From: Aliidiomarina halalkaliphila
GTDB taxonomy: Bacteria > Pseudomonadota > Gammaproteobacteria > Enterobacterales > Alteromonadaceae
DNA length: 64,000 nt
Reading direction: 5' to 3'
NCBI RefSeq assembly: GCF_007096385.1
Contig: NZ_VJWL01000002.1
Span: 1-64,000 of the forward strand
Of this stretch, positions 43,898 to 52,293 are shown in pieces (the first letter of the stretch is position 1; each line of letters starts with the position of its first letter). The position numbers and the translations under genes were made by a program. The notes under the pieces are model-generated. The model searched no databases and was not told the DNA's origin. It saw nothing but the letters and a program-made list of their open reading frames with translations.

Positions 43898-44011
43898 ATG
43901 AAAAAGCGACTTCTAATCGTGCTTGGCATTATTCTGTTACTTGCGGCAGCCAGCGCCGCTGCGTACTTCGTGTCGTTAGACGCGCCGCAGGATTTTCCAA
44001 CTAACATTTAA
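43898..44011 (+). CDS. 37-residue membrane peptide (system gene 5)
   Basis: A short frame, MKKRLLIVLGIILLLAAASA followed by 17 more residues, ending in TAA at 44009-44011. It has a strong GGAGG (43886-43890) eight bases before the ATG, a positively charged start, one hydrophobic helix (residues 5-25) and a short polar tail. It sits in the gap between the FGE-like gene and the channel gene and has little room to be anything but a co-transcribed small membrane protein. Similar peptides accompany other membrane complexes as assembly or regulatory subunits. Confidence 0.65.
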   Translation: MKKRLLIVLGIILLLAAASAAAYFVSLDAPQDFPTNI

Positions 44012-44032
44012 GTTTGGATGAGGGATACACCC

Positions 44033-44806
44033 ATGGAACCCAATCGTACTGATGGCACAATGAACCCGGGAGTGCTTGTGAGCCTCATCGTGGTGGCCAT
44101 TTCATTTACTCTCGTGCAGCTGTTATACGCGGGGATTATTCGACCCAACGCAGAATATGCGGTCGCCACTCAAGGCACCATGTCGGTATCGTCGATTTGG
44201 GTGATTCTCAATGGCATTGAACAACAAATCTGTATTTCCTTGATGTTGGTCGCCATCTTTTTGATGGGTTACAAGATTTGGCGATTAATCGACGAAGAGG
44301 CCATTTATAGTCGCGATTTTCTCTCGGATCATGACAAAGCCCAGCCCCTCGACACCAAACGCGCTCTCGATCAATTAGAAAGCTCGCGATATCGTGATAA
44401 CCCCGCGTTGGCAACGTGGATTATGTGTATCCGCCGTTTTCAAAATACCAATAATGTACAGCACGCCGCGGATGCCATTGCCTCGTCAGTGGATAACGTG
44501 GCTTCGCAACTGGAAAACGGCAACAACATGATTCGCTATATGATTTGGGCGATTCCCAGTATTGGATTCGTGGGTACGGTGCGCGGGATTGGGATGGCGC
44601 TTGCCCAAGCAGATGAAGCCCTAGCGGGCGATATCTCGGGGATGACCGCATCCTTGGGTTTGGCGTTTAACTCTACGCTGGTGGCCTTGTTGATTTCACT
44701 CCTGTTGATGTATTTGATGCATCTGCTCAATAGCCGCCAAGACACCATGGTGTTGAATATCCAAAGCTCCTGTGAAAAGAGCTTACTGTCGCACTTGCAC
44801 CGGTAA
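44033..44806 (+). CDS. MotA/TolQ/ExbB-family ion channel protein (system gene 6)
   Basis: A 257-residue inner-membrane protein. Helix 1 is at about 10-34 and helix 2 at about 55-80. After a cytosolic loop come the two signature helices: IWAIPSIGFVGTVRGIGMAL (about 172-191) and GMTASLGLAFNSTLVALLIS (about 205-224). These are the conserved pore-lining blocks of MotA/TolQ/ExbB, which form pentamers around a two-helix dimer of MotB/TolR/ExbD and convert ion flow to motion. The partner here is probably one or both VWA proteins downstream, as no other TolR/ExbD gene is present. The ATG at 44033 has GAGGG upstream; it ends seven bases before the next gene. Confidence 0.9.
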   Translation: MEPNRTDGTMNPGVLVSLIVVAISFTLVQLLYAGIIRPNAEYAVATQGTMSVSSIWVILNGIEQQICISLMLVAIFLMGYKIWRLIDEEAIYSRDFLSDHDKAQPLDTKRALDQLESSRYRDNPALATWIMCIRRFQNTNNVQHAADAIASSVDNVASQLENGNNMIRYMIWAIPSIGFVGTVRGIGMALAQADEALAGDISGMTASLGLAFNSTLVALLISLLLMYLMHLLNSRQDTMVLNIQSSCEKSLLSHLHR

Positions 44807-44812
44807 GCCCGT

Positions 44813-45871
44813 ATGAAATTTCGGCGCCGTTCCTCAGATGGATTTAATATGTCGTTTATCGACGTGATGGCCTGTGGCCTTGGCGCTGTTATTCTTATTT
44901 TTATTCTCATCGACTTTTACGCCGCACGCATTGACCCGAGCGATGAAATTAACCGCCTTGAGGCCGAGCTGGCCGAACTAGCTGCCGCGGAAGTTGAGAT
45001 TGAAGAGGCCGTGGATGATGTAATTTCTGCTCTCGCGGATGCCCGTGCCATGCAGGAAGAATCGGAACAGGCACAACAAGAAAGTCGGGCCCGCCAGCAA
45101 GCATTATTGCAGCAAGTGTCGCAGCAATTAGCGGTGATCGCTGAGCTACAAGATGAGCTTGCCGCCCTGGCCGCGGTGGAAACACCCGACGCGGCGGTGC
45201 GGTTAGAAGGTACCGGTGAGGAAAACTACATTACCGGCATGGTCGTGGAAGGGCGTGAGATTGGCATTTTGTTTGATCGCTCCGCATCCATGATGGACGA
45301 CAACCTCATTGATATACTAAGGGCGTTAGCGTACCCACCCGAGCAGCGCAAACTTACCGCAAAATGGCGACGCACCGTGCGCGTTGGTCAGTGGTTGCTC
45401 GCCCGCATTCCAGAGTCGTCAAATGTTACCGTGGTATCATTTTCCAACACTGCAGAAGTACTTGGCCCCAATACCATTAACGCTGCACGAGACGGCAATG
45501 CCTTAGATGCGATTTCAAAAGCGTTTGAAGAGGTCGTGCCCGATGGCGGTACCAATTTGCTATTAGGCATGCAAACCTTGCTTGCAGCCAACCCCAACAT
45601 TACCGATGTGTATTTGATCACCGATGGTTTACCCACTCTCGGCGAAGGGCTCAGTTTACGCTGCCGCAACTTTATATCCCGCAATCGCTCCATCAGCTCT
45701 GATTGTCGTCGTGAACTTACCGTGCAAACCATTCGACGGGTGCCCGGTCGCTATCGCATGAACGTGATTTTGCTGCCCCTGAAGGGCGATCCCTATGCCG
45801 CATCGATGTATTGGGAATGGACCAACGCAAGCAAAGGCATTCTGCTTGCCCCAGCAGATGAGTGGCCATAA
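44813..45871 (+). CDS. TolR/MotB-like anchored protein with coiled coil and VWA domain (system gene 7)
   Basis: A 352-residue protein. An arginine-rich start (MKFRRRSSDGF) leads into one membrane helix (about 11-37) of the form FNMSFIDVMACGLGAV, with an acidic residue D17 placed like the ion-carrying Asp of MotB, ExbD and TolR. A periplasmic coiled coil spans about 42-125. The rest is a von Willebrand factor A domain (about 145-345) with metal-site motif D155-R-S157-A-S159 and GGTN near 245 supplying further ligands. VWA domains bind protein ligands through a divalent metal. It directly follows the channel gene and overlaps the next gene as TAATG. Confidence 0.85.
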   Translation: MKFRRRSSDGFNMSFIDVMACGLGAVILIFILIDFYAARIDPSDEINRLEAELAELAAAEVEIEEAVDDVISALADARAMQEESEQAQQESRARQQALLQQVSQQLAVIAELQDELAALAAVETPDAAVRLEGTGEENYITGMVVEGREIGILFDRSASMMDDNLIDILRALAYPPEQRKLTAKWRRTVRVGQWLLARIPESSNVTVVSFSNTAEVLGPNTINAARDGNALDAISKAFEEVVPDGGTNLLLGMQTLLAANPNITDVYLITDGLPTLGEGLSLRCRNFISRNRSISSDCRRELTVQTIRRVPGRYRMNVILLPLKGDPYAASMYWEWTNASKGILLAPADEWP

Positions 45872-46833
45872 TGAGTAGACGTCCACGGATCAAGCGTCCA
45901 CCCATCGAGATTTTTAATCTTTCGTTTCTGGATATTATTGCCTGTGCCTTTGGCGCCATTGTGCTGTTAGTGTTGCTCGCCAAAAACAACGAAGTGCCCG
46001 CGGAGATGTCTGCTGAAGATGTAATGGTGCGCATTGAGCGATTGATGGCGGTGAAACAGCGCGTCAATGAGCTACAAGAACGGCTGTTAGCCGAAGAAGA
46101 GGCCTTACAGATGGCGGAAGCGGAAGCTGCGAGCATTCTTGAAGGGGAAGACGCGCTCGAAGCCTCGCTGCCACGGGCACAACAAAGTATCGCTCGTCTG
46201 CAAGGGCAAGCTCAGTCACTGCGCGAACAAATACGCCGCGAGCAGGCACGTATTCAGGTGCCTAGTGCGCCGGAAGAGCCGTCTTCCATGGTAGGCGGCA
46301 TCCCCACGGATGCCGAGTATGTGATTTTCGTGATTGATACCTCAGGATCCATGTCGGTTGGAGGCGGTTGGCAGCAAGTCACGAACGTGCTAACCGATAT
46401 TATTCGCAATCATCCTGAACTCAAGGGCTTTCAAATTATTGATGCCGACGGAAAATACATGTTCTCCAACCAGCAAGGGCGTTGGCTTACAGATTCGCCG
46501 TCCATGCGCCGCCGCGCCATCCAAGGTCTGCAGAATTTTCGAGGTGGCGGAAGTGCCCCTGAAGTAGGCATGATGCAAGCATTACGGCAATATCGAAATC
46601 ACCAAGGAAAAACCAGCATGTATGTGTTTGGAGACGACTTCCGCCCAGGCACCTTGGATGAGGTCGTGATGGAGATTACCCGACTGAACCAAGGTCTTGA
46701 TGGTGAGCCACGTTGGCGTATACATGGAGTAGGGTTCCATCGGGAACGTTGGGGCGATGCCCCCCAATTCGCTGCCTTTATGAAAGCCGTTACTGAGCGA
46801 AATCGCGGCTCATTCGTGGCATTGCCAAATTAA
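45871..46833 (+). CDS. Second TolR/MotB-like anchored VWA protein (system gene 8)
   Basis: A 320-residue paralog of the previous gene with the same architecture. A basic start (MSRRPRIKRPP) is followed by a membrane helix (about 15-36) of form FNLSFLDIIACAFGAI with D21, a coiled coil (about 45-125), then a VWA domain with motif D156-T-S158-G-S160. The two membrane segments are alike at nearly every position. A heterodimer would match the two-copy rod of MotB or ExbD that sits in a five-subunit channel. The ATG at 45871 overlaps the stop of gene 7; a GTG three codons earlier is possible. It is the last gene of the packed run. Confidence 0.85.
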   Translation: MSRRPRIKRPPIEIFNLSFLDIIACAFGAIVLLVLLAKNNEVPAEMSAEDVMVRIERLMAVKQRVNELQERLLAEEEALQMAEAEAASILEGEDALEASLPRAQQSIARLQGQAQSLREQIRREQARIQVPSAPEEPSSMVGGIPTDAEYVIFVIDTSGSMSVGGGWQQVTNVLTDIIRNHPELKGFQIIDADGKYMFSNQQGRWLTDSPSMRRRAIQGLQNFRGGGSAPEVGMMQALRQYRNHQGKTSMYVFGDDFRPGTLDEVVMEITRLNQGLDGEPRWRIHGVGFHRERWGDAPQFAAFMKAVTERNRGSFVALPN

Positions 46834-46934
46834 ATGAAACTGCGTTTAAAATGCGTAAATCCATGGCAGGATGTAAAAATCCCGCTAGGATAAAGATAAC
46901 AAAATGACGATCACGTCAGGTAAAGGAGTGAAGG

Positions 46935-47330
46935 ATGAAACGCATTTATTGGGCCGTTATGGTGATTTTTGCCGCAGTGTTGTTGCTAAGCGCAATCCCG
47001 TGGTTTGGCATCTATACCTTTCCCATGAAATATCCCACTGTCTTTTTTAGCGATTGGCTCACCGTGGTGGATAGCCTATTACGGTTATTCTTTATCATCT
47101 TACCGATCATGGCATTGATCGGCGCTCTACGGGAACGCAGTTATTTCTTTACCAGTGCATTTATGCACACGCTCGTTGCTTCGTATTTTCAGGTATCCGT
47201 AATTTACGGGCTAAACCGCATCCCTCTGGATCTTGGCCCACTGAATGCCTATCCGATTTGGGTAGTTAATGGCGTGGTCGCCATCGCTATTTTGGTGGCC
47301 CATACCGTTGGCCGTGGCGCGGCGCGCTAA
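46935..47330 (+). CDS. Four-helix membrane protein of unknown function
   Basis: A 131-residue protein with four hydrophobic helices (about 5-24, 42-66, 72-95 and 104-126) and little else. AAAGGAG (46922-46928) precedes the ATG. It is 101 bases after the VWA operon on the same strand, so it may be an optional last member or an independent gene. I do not recognise the family. Confidence 0.7.
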   Translation: MKRIYWAVMVIFAAVLLLSAIPWFGIYTFPMKYPTVFFSDWLTVVDSLLRLFFIILPIMALIGALRERSYFFTSAFMHTLVASYFQVSVIYGLNRIPLDLGPLNAYPIWVVNGVVAIAILVAHTVGRGAAR

Positions 47331-47359
47331 CAAGCGCTGATAAAACACAACAAGGTGGC

Positions 47360-49030
47360 CTAAGGGCCACCCGTGAGTGCACGCAATAGCTCATCATTAT
47401 CTAAATTATTGCCAAAAAAGCTGGTATGCCGGCTCTTCACTTTAATAACCCGCATCGTTGGCGACGCTTGGCAGGGCTCTACCGCGCTTTGTCGCTCTTC
47501 CGTAACGACCCAATCATGTCGTAAGCTTTGCAGAATCACCGACAGCACCCCGTGCAGAGCCACGGCACCGATTTTCCGAATACGACCGCCCTCAACCGTA
47601 TCTACCGTAAAGCGTCCCGCGATGGGTACCAGTACCGTATCCGGTGGCGTCGCAGGATTTAAAATCGCTTGATTAAGCGGGTCGTCTTTATTCATCGAGC
47701 GAATGCCATCAAGAAAGCTCAGTACATGGCCTGAGTGCTGCGCTAAGGCATTCACGAAGGTGAGCATAGCACTGGGCGGGGTGATGCGTTTTAAGGCGTT
47801 ACAGAGTGCCGACAGGCGACCCGGTAAACGCGTATATTCCACATGATTCGCCCCCGCGACGGTAACGGCTCGGGCAATCTTAAACTTATTTCCACGGCAG
47901 GCTAAGCATTTGAGTAGCAGCGCCCCGCGGGAGAAGCCCATCGCGGTAATGGGATGCGCAAATTCATTGTCACCCAGCATGGCTTCCAAACGCTCGGCGT
48001 TCTTATCCGGTGATAGGAATACCGTATCGTGATCGAAAGCAAGAATCTGCTCAAAGTGCCCGTTATCGATCAGTTGTTGCAAAAACACGGCCTGAGTACT
48101 GGCGTCATTTTTCTTACGCTCGAAAAGACCACCATAGGTACCACGGGTCGACGAAAAGGTGCCGTGAAGCAGCAACAAGGTGCGTTTATTAAAGTCGATA
48201 TCGTTGGCGGTCACGTCGGTAAAATAATAAGAGCCCGGTGCCGTATTCCAAATTTGTAAGTTATGTCTATTTAGGGCCAAGCGCTCCGCCACCCGTTTCA
48301 ATACATCCTGAGACGTACTATTTTGGCGCTTAAAAACCAGCGCTTTGATCACCAGCTTCGAGGCACTGCGGCTCGTACTTTTCAGCACGATTCCATTGTC
48401 TGTTTCCACTGCTTCGAAATCTGCCGATGGATACACTGGAATTTGGTAATTCAGTCGATCCCGATTTTCACAATCACCATTGGCCGTGGGCTCCGGAAGT
48501 AGGTATTCAATTTCTGTGTCGAAAGGGTCGTCGATCTTGTTTTTCCACGCACCTGTTGCCGTGCGTTGATAGAACACCAAGGCACCTTCATCCGGCTTCA
48601 CAAAAAGGGTAAGACGCATTTTAGGCAGCTCATCGAGGGTAAACCCATCGCGCAATTCCGGCAGAGGTTTGGGGGTAAAACTAATGTAGCGCTCGATCAC
48701 AGCCGCTTCGGGATCTTGATTAAAGTGCTCGGCTCGCCCCATCCGTACCATGCGAATCTCTTCCATCGTGGCTTCGCCGGCGAGCTCTGCAGAAGATTGC
48801 ACGCTGCCGTAATCAGAGCACATAATGGTACCGCGCAAAGGTGGCATTTCCGTATCCCAGCCACCCAAGGTACCCCAAATTCCGTCGGGAACGCCCTCTT
48901 CCTCACCCCTCAATCGACGCCGATCTCGACGCGATACACGGTCGTTACGGCGCACACCCAAAGGAATATACCGTTGTTCATCGCGGGACGACGAGAGCAT
49001 GGCTCCGCCCGCATTCAGTTTAATTTTCAT
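47360..49030 (-). CDS. Alpha/beta hydrolase-like protein (DUF7379-type)
   Basis: A 556-residue cytosolic-looking protein. The N-terminal 250 residues are of unknown fold. The C-terminal half is alpha/beta hydrolase-like: LLLHGTFSSTRGTYGGLF (oxyanion strand and loop, about 295-312), then the nucleophile elbow GFSRG (near 370) and VTVAGANHVEYTRLPGRL. A serine hydrolase active on lipids or esters is plausible. A similar domain is seen beside CHAT and caspase-like proteases in bacterial defence genes, but no such protease is here. AGGAG lies six bases before the ATG. It is convergent with the preceding membrane gene, so a link to the VWA operon is not shown. Confidence 0.7.
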   Translation of the reverse strand: MKIKLNAGGAMLSSSRDEQRYIPLGVRRNDRVSRRDRRRLRGEEEGVPDGIWGTLGGWDTEMPPLRGTIMCSDYGSVQSSAELAGEATMEEIRMVRMGRAEHFNQDPEAAVIERYISFTPKPLPELRDGFTLDELPKMRLTLFVKPDEGALVFYQRTATGAWKNKIDDPFDTEIEYLLPEPTANGDCENRDRLNYQIPVYPSADFEAVETDNGIVLKSTSRSASKLVIKALVFKRQNSTSQDVLKRVAERLALNRHNLQIWNTAPGSYYFTDVTANDIDFNKRTLLLLHGTFSSTRGTYGGLFERKKNDASTQAVFLQQLIDNGHFEQILAFDHDTVFLSPDKNAERLEAMLGDNEFAHPITAMGFSRGALLLKCLACRGNKFKIARAVTVAGANHVEYTRLPGRLSALCNALKRITPPSAMLTFVNALAQHSGHVLSFLDGIRSMNKDDPLNQAILNPATPPDTVLVPIAGRFTVDTVEGGRIRKIGAVALHGVLSVILQSLRHDWVVTEERQSAVEPCQASPTMRVIKVKSRHTSFFGNNLDNDELLRALTGGP

Positions 49031-49308
49031 GATAGGCTCCTAGGTTTTAGCGAGGAACCACGCTTTCCACCCCAAAACCGTTCTTCCTTAACGAGAGATC
49101 CATGCCGCACCCTGACGATTTGAACGACACTCGTAGTTAACATTAGAAGAGCACGGAGCGTTTACCAGAGGGTTTTCCCTCAAGTGTTCGCAAACCCGCG
49201 ATACTAAGTTGATTACGTGATAAATTTAGATCACGCTGGAATGAAACAATTTCTCTATAAAACGCGTATCTGAGCACATACCTCACACTTTCTATAGCAG
49301 GAGTATCC

Positions 49309-50172
49309 ATGGCAGAGCAGGATTACACCCCACCTAACGTATGGAAATGGGAACCCGGAAACGGCGGTAAATTTGCCAATATTAATCGACCCACTGCGGG
49401 CGCTCGAGTCGAGCGGGATTTGCCTGTAGGCAAGCATCCATTGCAACTGTATTCGCTCGCAACCCCCAATGGCGTGAAGGTAACGGTGTTACTGGAAGAG
49501 CTGCTGGCGCGGGGTATTAGCGCCGCTGAATACGATGCCTGGATGATTAACATTATGGAGGGCGACCAATTTGGTAGCGGTTTTGTTGCCGCAAACCCGA
49601 ATTCAAAAATCCCCGCGATGGTTGATCACAGCACACAACCGCCGATCCGTGTGTTTGAATCAGGGTCGATTTTGCTCTATTTAGCGGATAAGTTCGGCGA
49701 ATTCATACCCAAAGATCCGGCGAAGCGCACCGAATGTTTGAACTGGCTATTTTGGCAGATGGGCAGCGCACCGATTCTTGGCGGCGGCTTTGGTCATTTC
49801 TATGCTTACGCCCCTGAGAAATACCAATATCCTATCGACCGTTACACCATGGAAGTGAAGCGCCAGCTTGATGTGCTCGACCAACAGTTAGCCAAACACC
49901 CCTACGTGGCTGGCGACGAGTACACCATTGCAGATATCGCGATTTGGCCTTGGTATGGCGCCTTGGTGCGCAATGAAGTTTATGAAGCAGCGGAATTTCT
50001 ACAAGCCCATACCTATACACACGTGGTGAAGTGGGCCGAGAAAATTGCCCAGCGTCCGGCCGTGAAACGGGGGCAAATGGTAAACCGCGCGTGGGGCGAG
50101 CCCCATGAGCAATTGATTGAGCGCCACGATGCCAGTGATTTTGAACTGCGCACGGAAGACAAGAAGGAATGA
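49309..50172 (+). CDS. yghU: YghU-type glutathione S-transferase / disulfide reductase
   Basis: A 287-residue GST of the YghU/nu class. The N-terminal extension (TPPNVWKWEPGNGGKFANIN) and thioredoxin-like domain (HPLQLYSLATPNGVKVTVLLEELL, with conserved Thr-Pro-Asn in place of the usual Ser/Cys) match E. coli YghU, which reduces disulfides such as hydroxyethyl disulfide with two bound glutathiones. The C-terminal helical domain carries YTIADIAIWPW. CAGGAG precedes the ATG. The following TetR gene may regulate it. The spacer before it (49031-49308) shows no gene. Confidence 0.93.
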   Translation: MAEQDYTPPNVWKWEPGNGGKFANINRPTAGARVERDLPVGKHPLQLYSLATPNGVKVTVLLEELLARGISAAEYDAWMINIMEGDQFGSGFVAANPNSKIPAMVDHSTQPPIRVFESGSILLYLADKFGEFIPKDPAKRTECLNWLFWQMGSAPILGGGFGHFYAYAPEKYQYPIDRYTMEVKRQLDVLDQQLAKHPYVAGDEYTIADIAIWPWYGALVRNEVYEAAEFLQAHTYTHVVKWAEKIAQRPAVKRGQMVNRAWGEPHEQLIERHDASDFELRTEDKKE

Positions 50173-50225
50173 TTGGCGCGCCTTAACTATACTCATGGGT
50201 ACACCCATTAGATGTTGAGGCTGAT

Positions 50226-50831
50226 ATGAAAAAAGCGGTAAGCCGTGACGACATTCTTGATGCAGCCCTCACCCTAGGTAGCGACTTAGGGTGGGAAAAG
50301 CTCACACTGCATCAGATTGCCCGCTATTTACATATTTCTCTGGCGCAAATTCATCGGGAATTTCCGCAAAAAGACGATATCGTCGATGCGTGGCTGGACC
50401 AAGCCGATCAAGAGATGCTCGCGCAGTTTCCAAAACACTCCAGCGATGTCCATGTGGGCGACGACCACAGCCCAAACAGCCCTTTGACCACCACCGAGCG
50501 ATTGCAACTGGCCATGCAAAGCTGGCTCGATGCCCTCGCGCCTTATCATAAGCTCACCGGCGACATGCTGTTATACAAACTTGAACCCGGCCATTTTCAT
50601 TTACAGGCGGCAGGCTTGTTGCGGATCAGTCGCACCGTGCAATGGTTTCGGGAAGCCGCCGAGCTGAAAGCCAGTCATATCCAACGTATTGGCCAAGAAA
50701 TTGCCTTAAGTAGTCTGTTTATTGGCATTTTTGTGTATTGGTTAAACGATAAATCACCCAATCAATTGAATACTCGGGCGCAATTGCAAAAAGCGTTACG
50801 GCGGGGTGATCGTATAAGTCTGTGGACATAA
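50226..50831 (+). CDS. TetR-family transcriptional regulator
   Basis: A 201-residue regulator. The N-terminal helix-turn-helix (about 6-52) has the TetR look (ILDAALTLGSDLGWEKLTLHQIARYLHISLAQIHREFPQKDDIVDAW). The C-terminal ligand-binding half is helical with no recognisable ligand. It lies 54 bases after yghU and three bases before the next gene, so it may control either. GAGG precedes the ATG. Confidence 0.85.
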   Translation: MKKAVSRDDILDAALTLGSDLGWEKLTLHQIARYLHISLAQIHREFPQKDDIVDAWLDQADQEMLAQFPKHSSDVHVGDDHSPNSPLTTTERLQLAMQSWLDALAPYHKLTGDMLLYKLEPGHFHLQAAGLLRISRTVQWFREAAELKASHIQRIGQEIALSSLFIGIFVYWLNDKSPNQLNTRAQLQKALRRGDRISLWT

Positions 50832-50834
50832 CCC

Positions 50835-51914
50835 ATGGATCCCATTACCCATGCTGCGGCCGGTGCCCTTGCGGGAAGTGCAGTACGGCGCTTACTGCGA
50901 TTACAGCGCCAACCTGAGTCGAACGATCCAACGATAGGCCGCCTGGATATAAGCCAAAATCAGGCGCTTTTTATTGGCGCCCTTGCCGGCTTGCTTCCCG
51001 ATATGGATATTCTCAGCTACGTTATTAGCCCGCTGCATTACCATGCCTATTGGCACGGTACCTATACCCATTCCCTCTTACTCGCGCCTCTGTGGGCAGG
51101 GCTATTTGCATTACTCCTGATAGTCATTCAGAGAGGGCTCTGCTCCGCTCGCGCGCGACCATCATTTTCGATCATCTATTGGATTGGCCTCGCCGGCATT
51201 TTTTCCCACATCGCCCTTGATCTGATTACCGCTTGGGATGTCGGTATTTGGCTGCCACTCAGTCAAGAACGGGTGTCGTTCGGTCTTATTTTCCTGGTTG
51301 ATCTGATCTTTAGCGCAAGTATCTTGCTTGGCCTGTGGGCGGTATACCGACAGTGGAAACCCTGGATACTCATCTGTAGCTTAACCTTTGCCATGGCGTG
51401 GCTCGGTTTTGCCTATGTGCAGAAACAAGAAGCGATCCAGATTGCCCATAAAACACATCCGAATTTGCCGCAGCAACTGGCCGCATGGCCGCAACCATTC
51501 TCAGTGTTTCATTGGAAGTTAGTGACAGGAGGCCACGATGGGTTTTGGCAAGCACATGTGCGTATCAGCAATCGCGCGCCATTACAGTGGCCATTGCCGC
51601 TGATTCAGGACACCGTCGATGGCTTTACTCCGCCCCATAATCTGCACTGGCAATTCTACCCCACGGCACCCAACGCCGATGCAAAACGAGCCTGGGAGCA
51701 TCCTGCGTTTAGCCCAGTGCGCGACTTTAAAACCTATCCGATATTTATGGAACAGGACGCCCTCGGCTGTGTTTGGTTTACCGATTTGCTTTATGTCATC
51801 CCCGAGCAAACACCGCCGTTTGTTTACGGCTTTTGCGAGCATCCTGATGGGAGGTTCACGGTGGAGCGCAAACCTTCTGTGAATCTGTTTAATCGTCGTT
51901 CGATAGCACGTTAA
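50835..51914 (+). CDS. YdjM/YbcI-like membrane metal-dependent hydrolase
   Basis: A 359-residue membrane protein. Conserved N-terminal acidic/His motifs of the family are MDPITHAAAGALAG and GALAGLLPDMDI, plus HYHAYWHGTYTHS and HIALDLI further on; these place His and Asp for a metal site. Several membrane helices run from about 40 to 190. The C-terminal 150 residues are soluble. In E. coli YdjM is a LexA-regulated inner-membrane protein; no LexA box is seen here. It is three bases after the TetR gene. Confidence 0.88.
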   Translation: MDPITHAAAGALAGSAVRRLLRLQRQPESNDPTIGRLDISQNQALFIGALAGLLPDMDILSYVISPLHYHAYWHGTYTHSLLLAPLWAGLFALLLIVIQRGLCSARARPSFSIIYWIGLAGIFSHIALDLITAWDVGIWLPLSQERVSFGLIFLVDLIFSASILLGLWAVYRQWKPWILICSLTFAMAWLGFAYVQKQEAIQIAHKTHPNLPQQLAAWPQPFSVFHWKLVTGGHDGFWQAHVRISNRAPLQWPLPLIQDTVDGFTPPHNLHWQFYPTAPNADAKRAWEHPAFSPVRDFKTYPIFMEQDALGCVWFTDLLYVIPEQTPPFVYGFCEHPDGRFTVERKPSVNLFNRRSIAR

Positions 51915-51918
51915 ACAT

Positions 51919-52269
51919 TTACTCTCGCAATATTTTCTCCATCTTTTTGCCTTTTGCCAGCTCGTCGATCAGTTTGTCGAGCCAGCGAATTTTCTGCATC
52001 AGTGGATCCTCCACCTCTTCCACGCGAACACCGCACACCACACCTTTAATCAGATGGCAATTAGGATGCATCGATGGCGCTTCGCCGAAAAAGGTCGCAA
52101 AGTCGACCTGCTTTTCGATTTGCGCCTCAAGACCCGCTTGATCGTAGCCCGTTAGCCAGCAAATAATCCGATCTACGTCGTTTTTGCTTTGGTTCTTACG
52201 CTCTACCTTTTGCACATACATGGGATAAACCTTGGCAAATGCCATCGCAAAAATTGGATGTTTCGACAT
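51919..52269 (-). CDS. DUF2200 family protein
   Basis: A 116-residue protein matching DUF2200 along its length: [20 protein letters not shown] at the start, then [12 protein letters not shown] and [36 protein letters not shown]. Function unknown; members are small cytosolic proteins. AGGAGG lies six bases before the ATG. It is convergent with the YdjM-like gene, with stops four bases apart. Confidence 0.92.
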   Translation of the reverse strand: MSKHPIFAMAFAKVYPMYVQKVERKNQSKNDVDRIICWLTGYDQAGLEAQIEKQVDFATFFGEAPSMHPNCHLIKGVVCGVRVEEVEDPLMQKIRWLDKLIDELAKGKKMEKILRE

Positions 52270-52293
52270 GGTTCCTCCTGTTTAAATGTTCAG

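Noticed and set aside
44033-46833. Zorya defence system (ZorA/ZorB)
   Set aside because: The partner proteins have VWA domains rather than an OmpA-like peptidoglycan-binding domain, the channel protein lacks the long ZorA tail, and no ZorC, ZorD or ZorE-like gene is present.
51919-52269. LexA control of the YdjM-like gene nearby
   Set aside because: No CTGT-N8-ACAG box seen upstream of 50835 or of the TetR gene.
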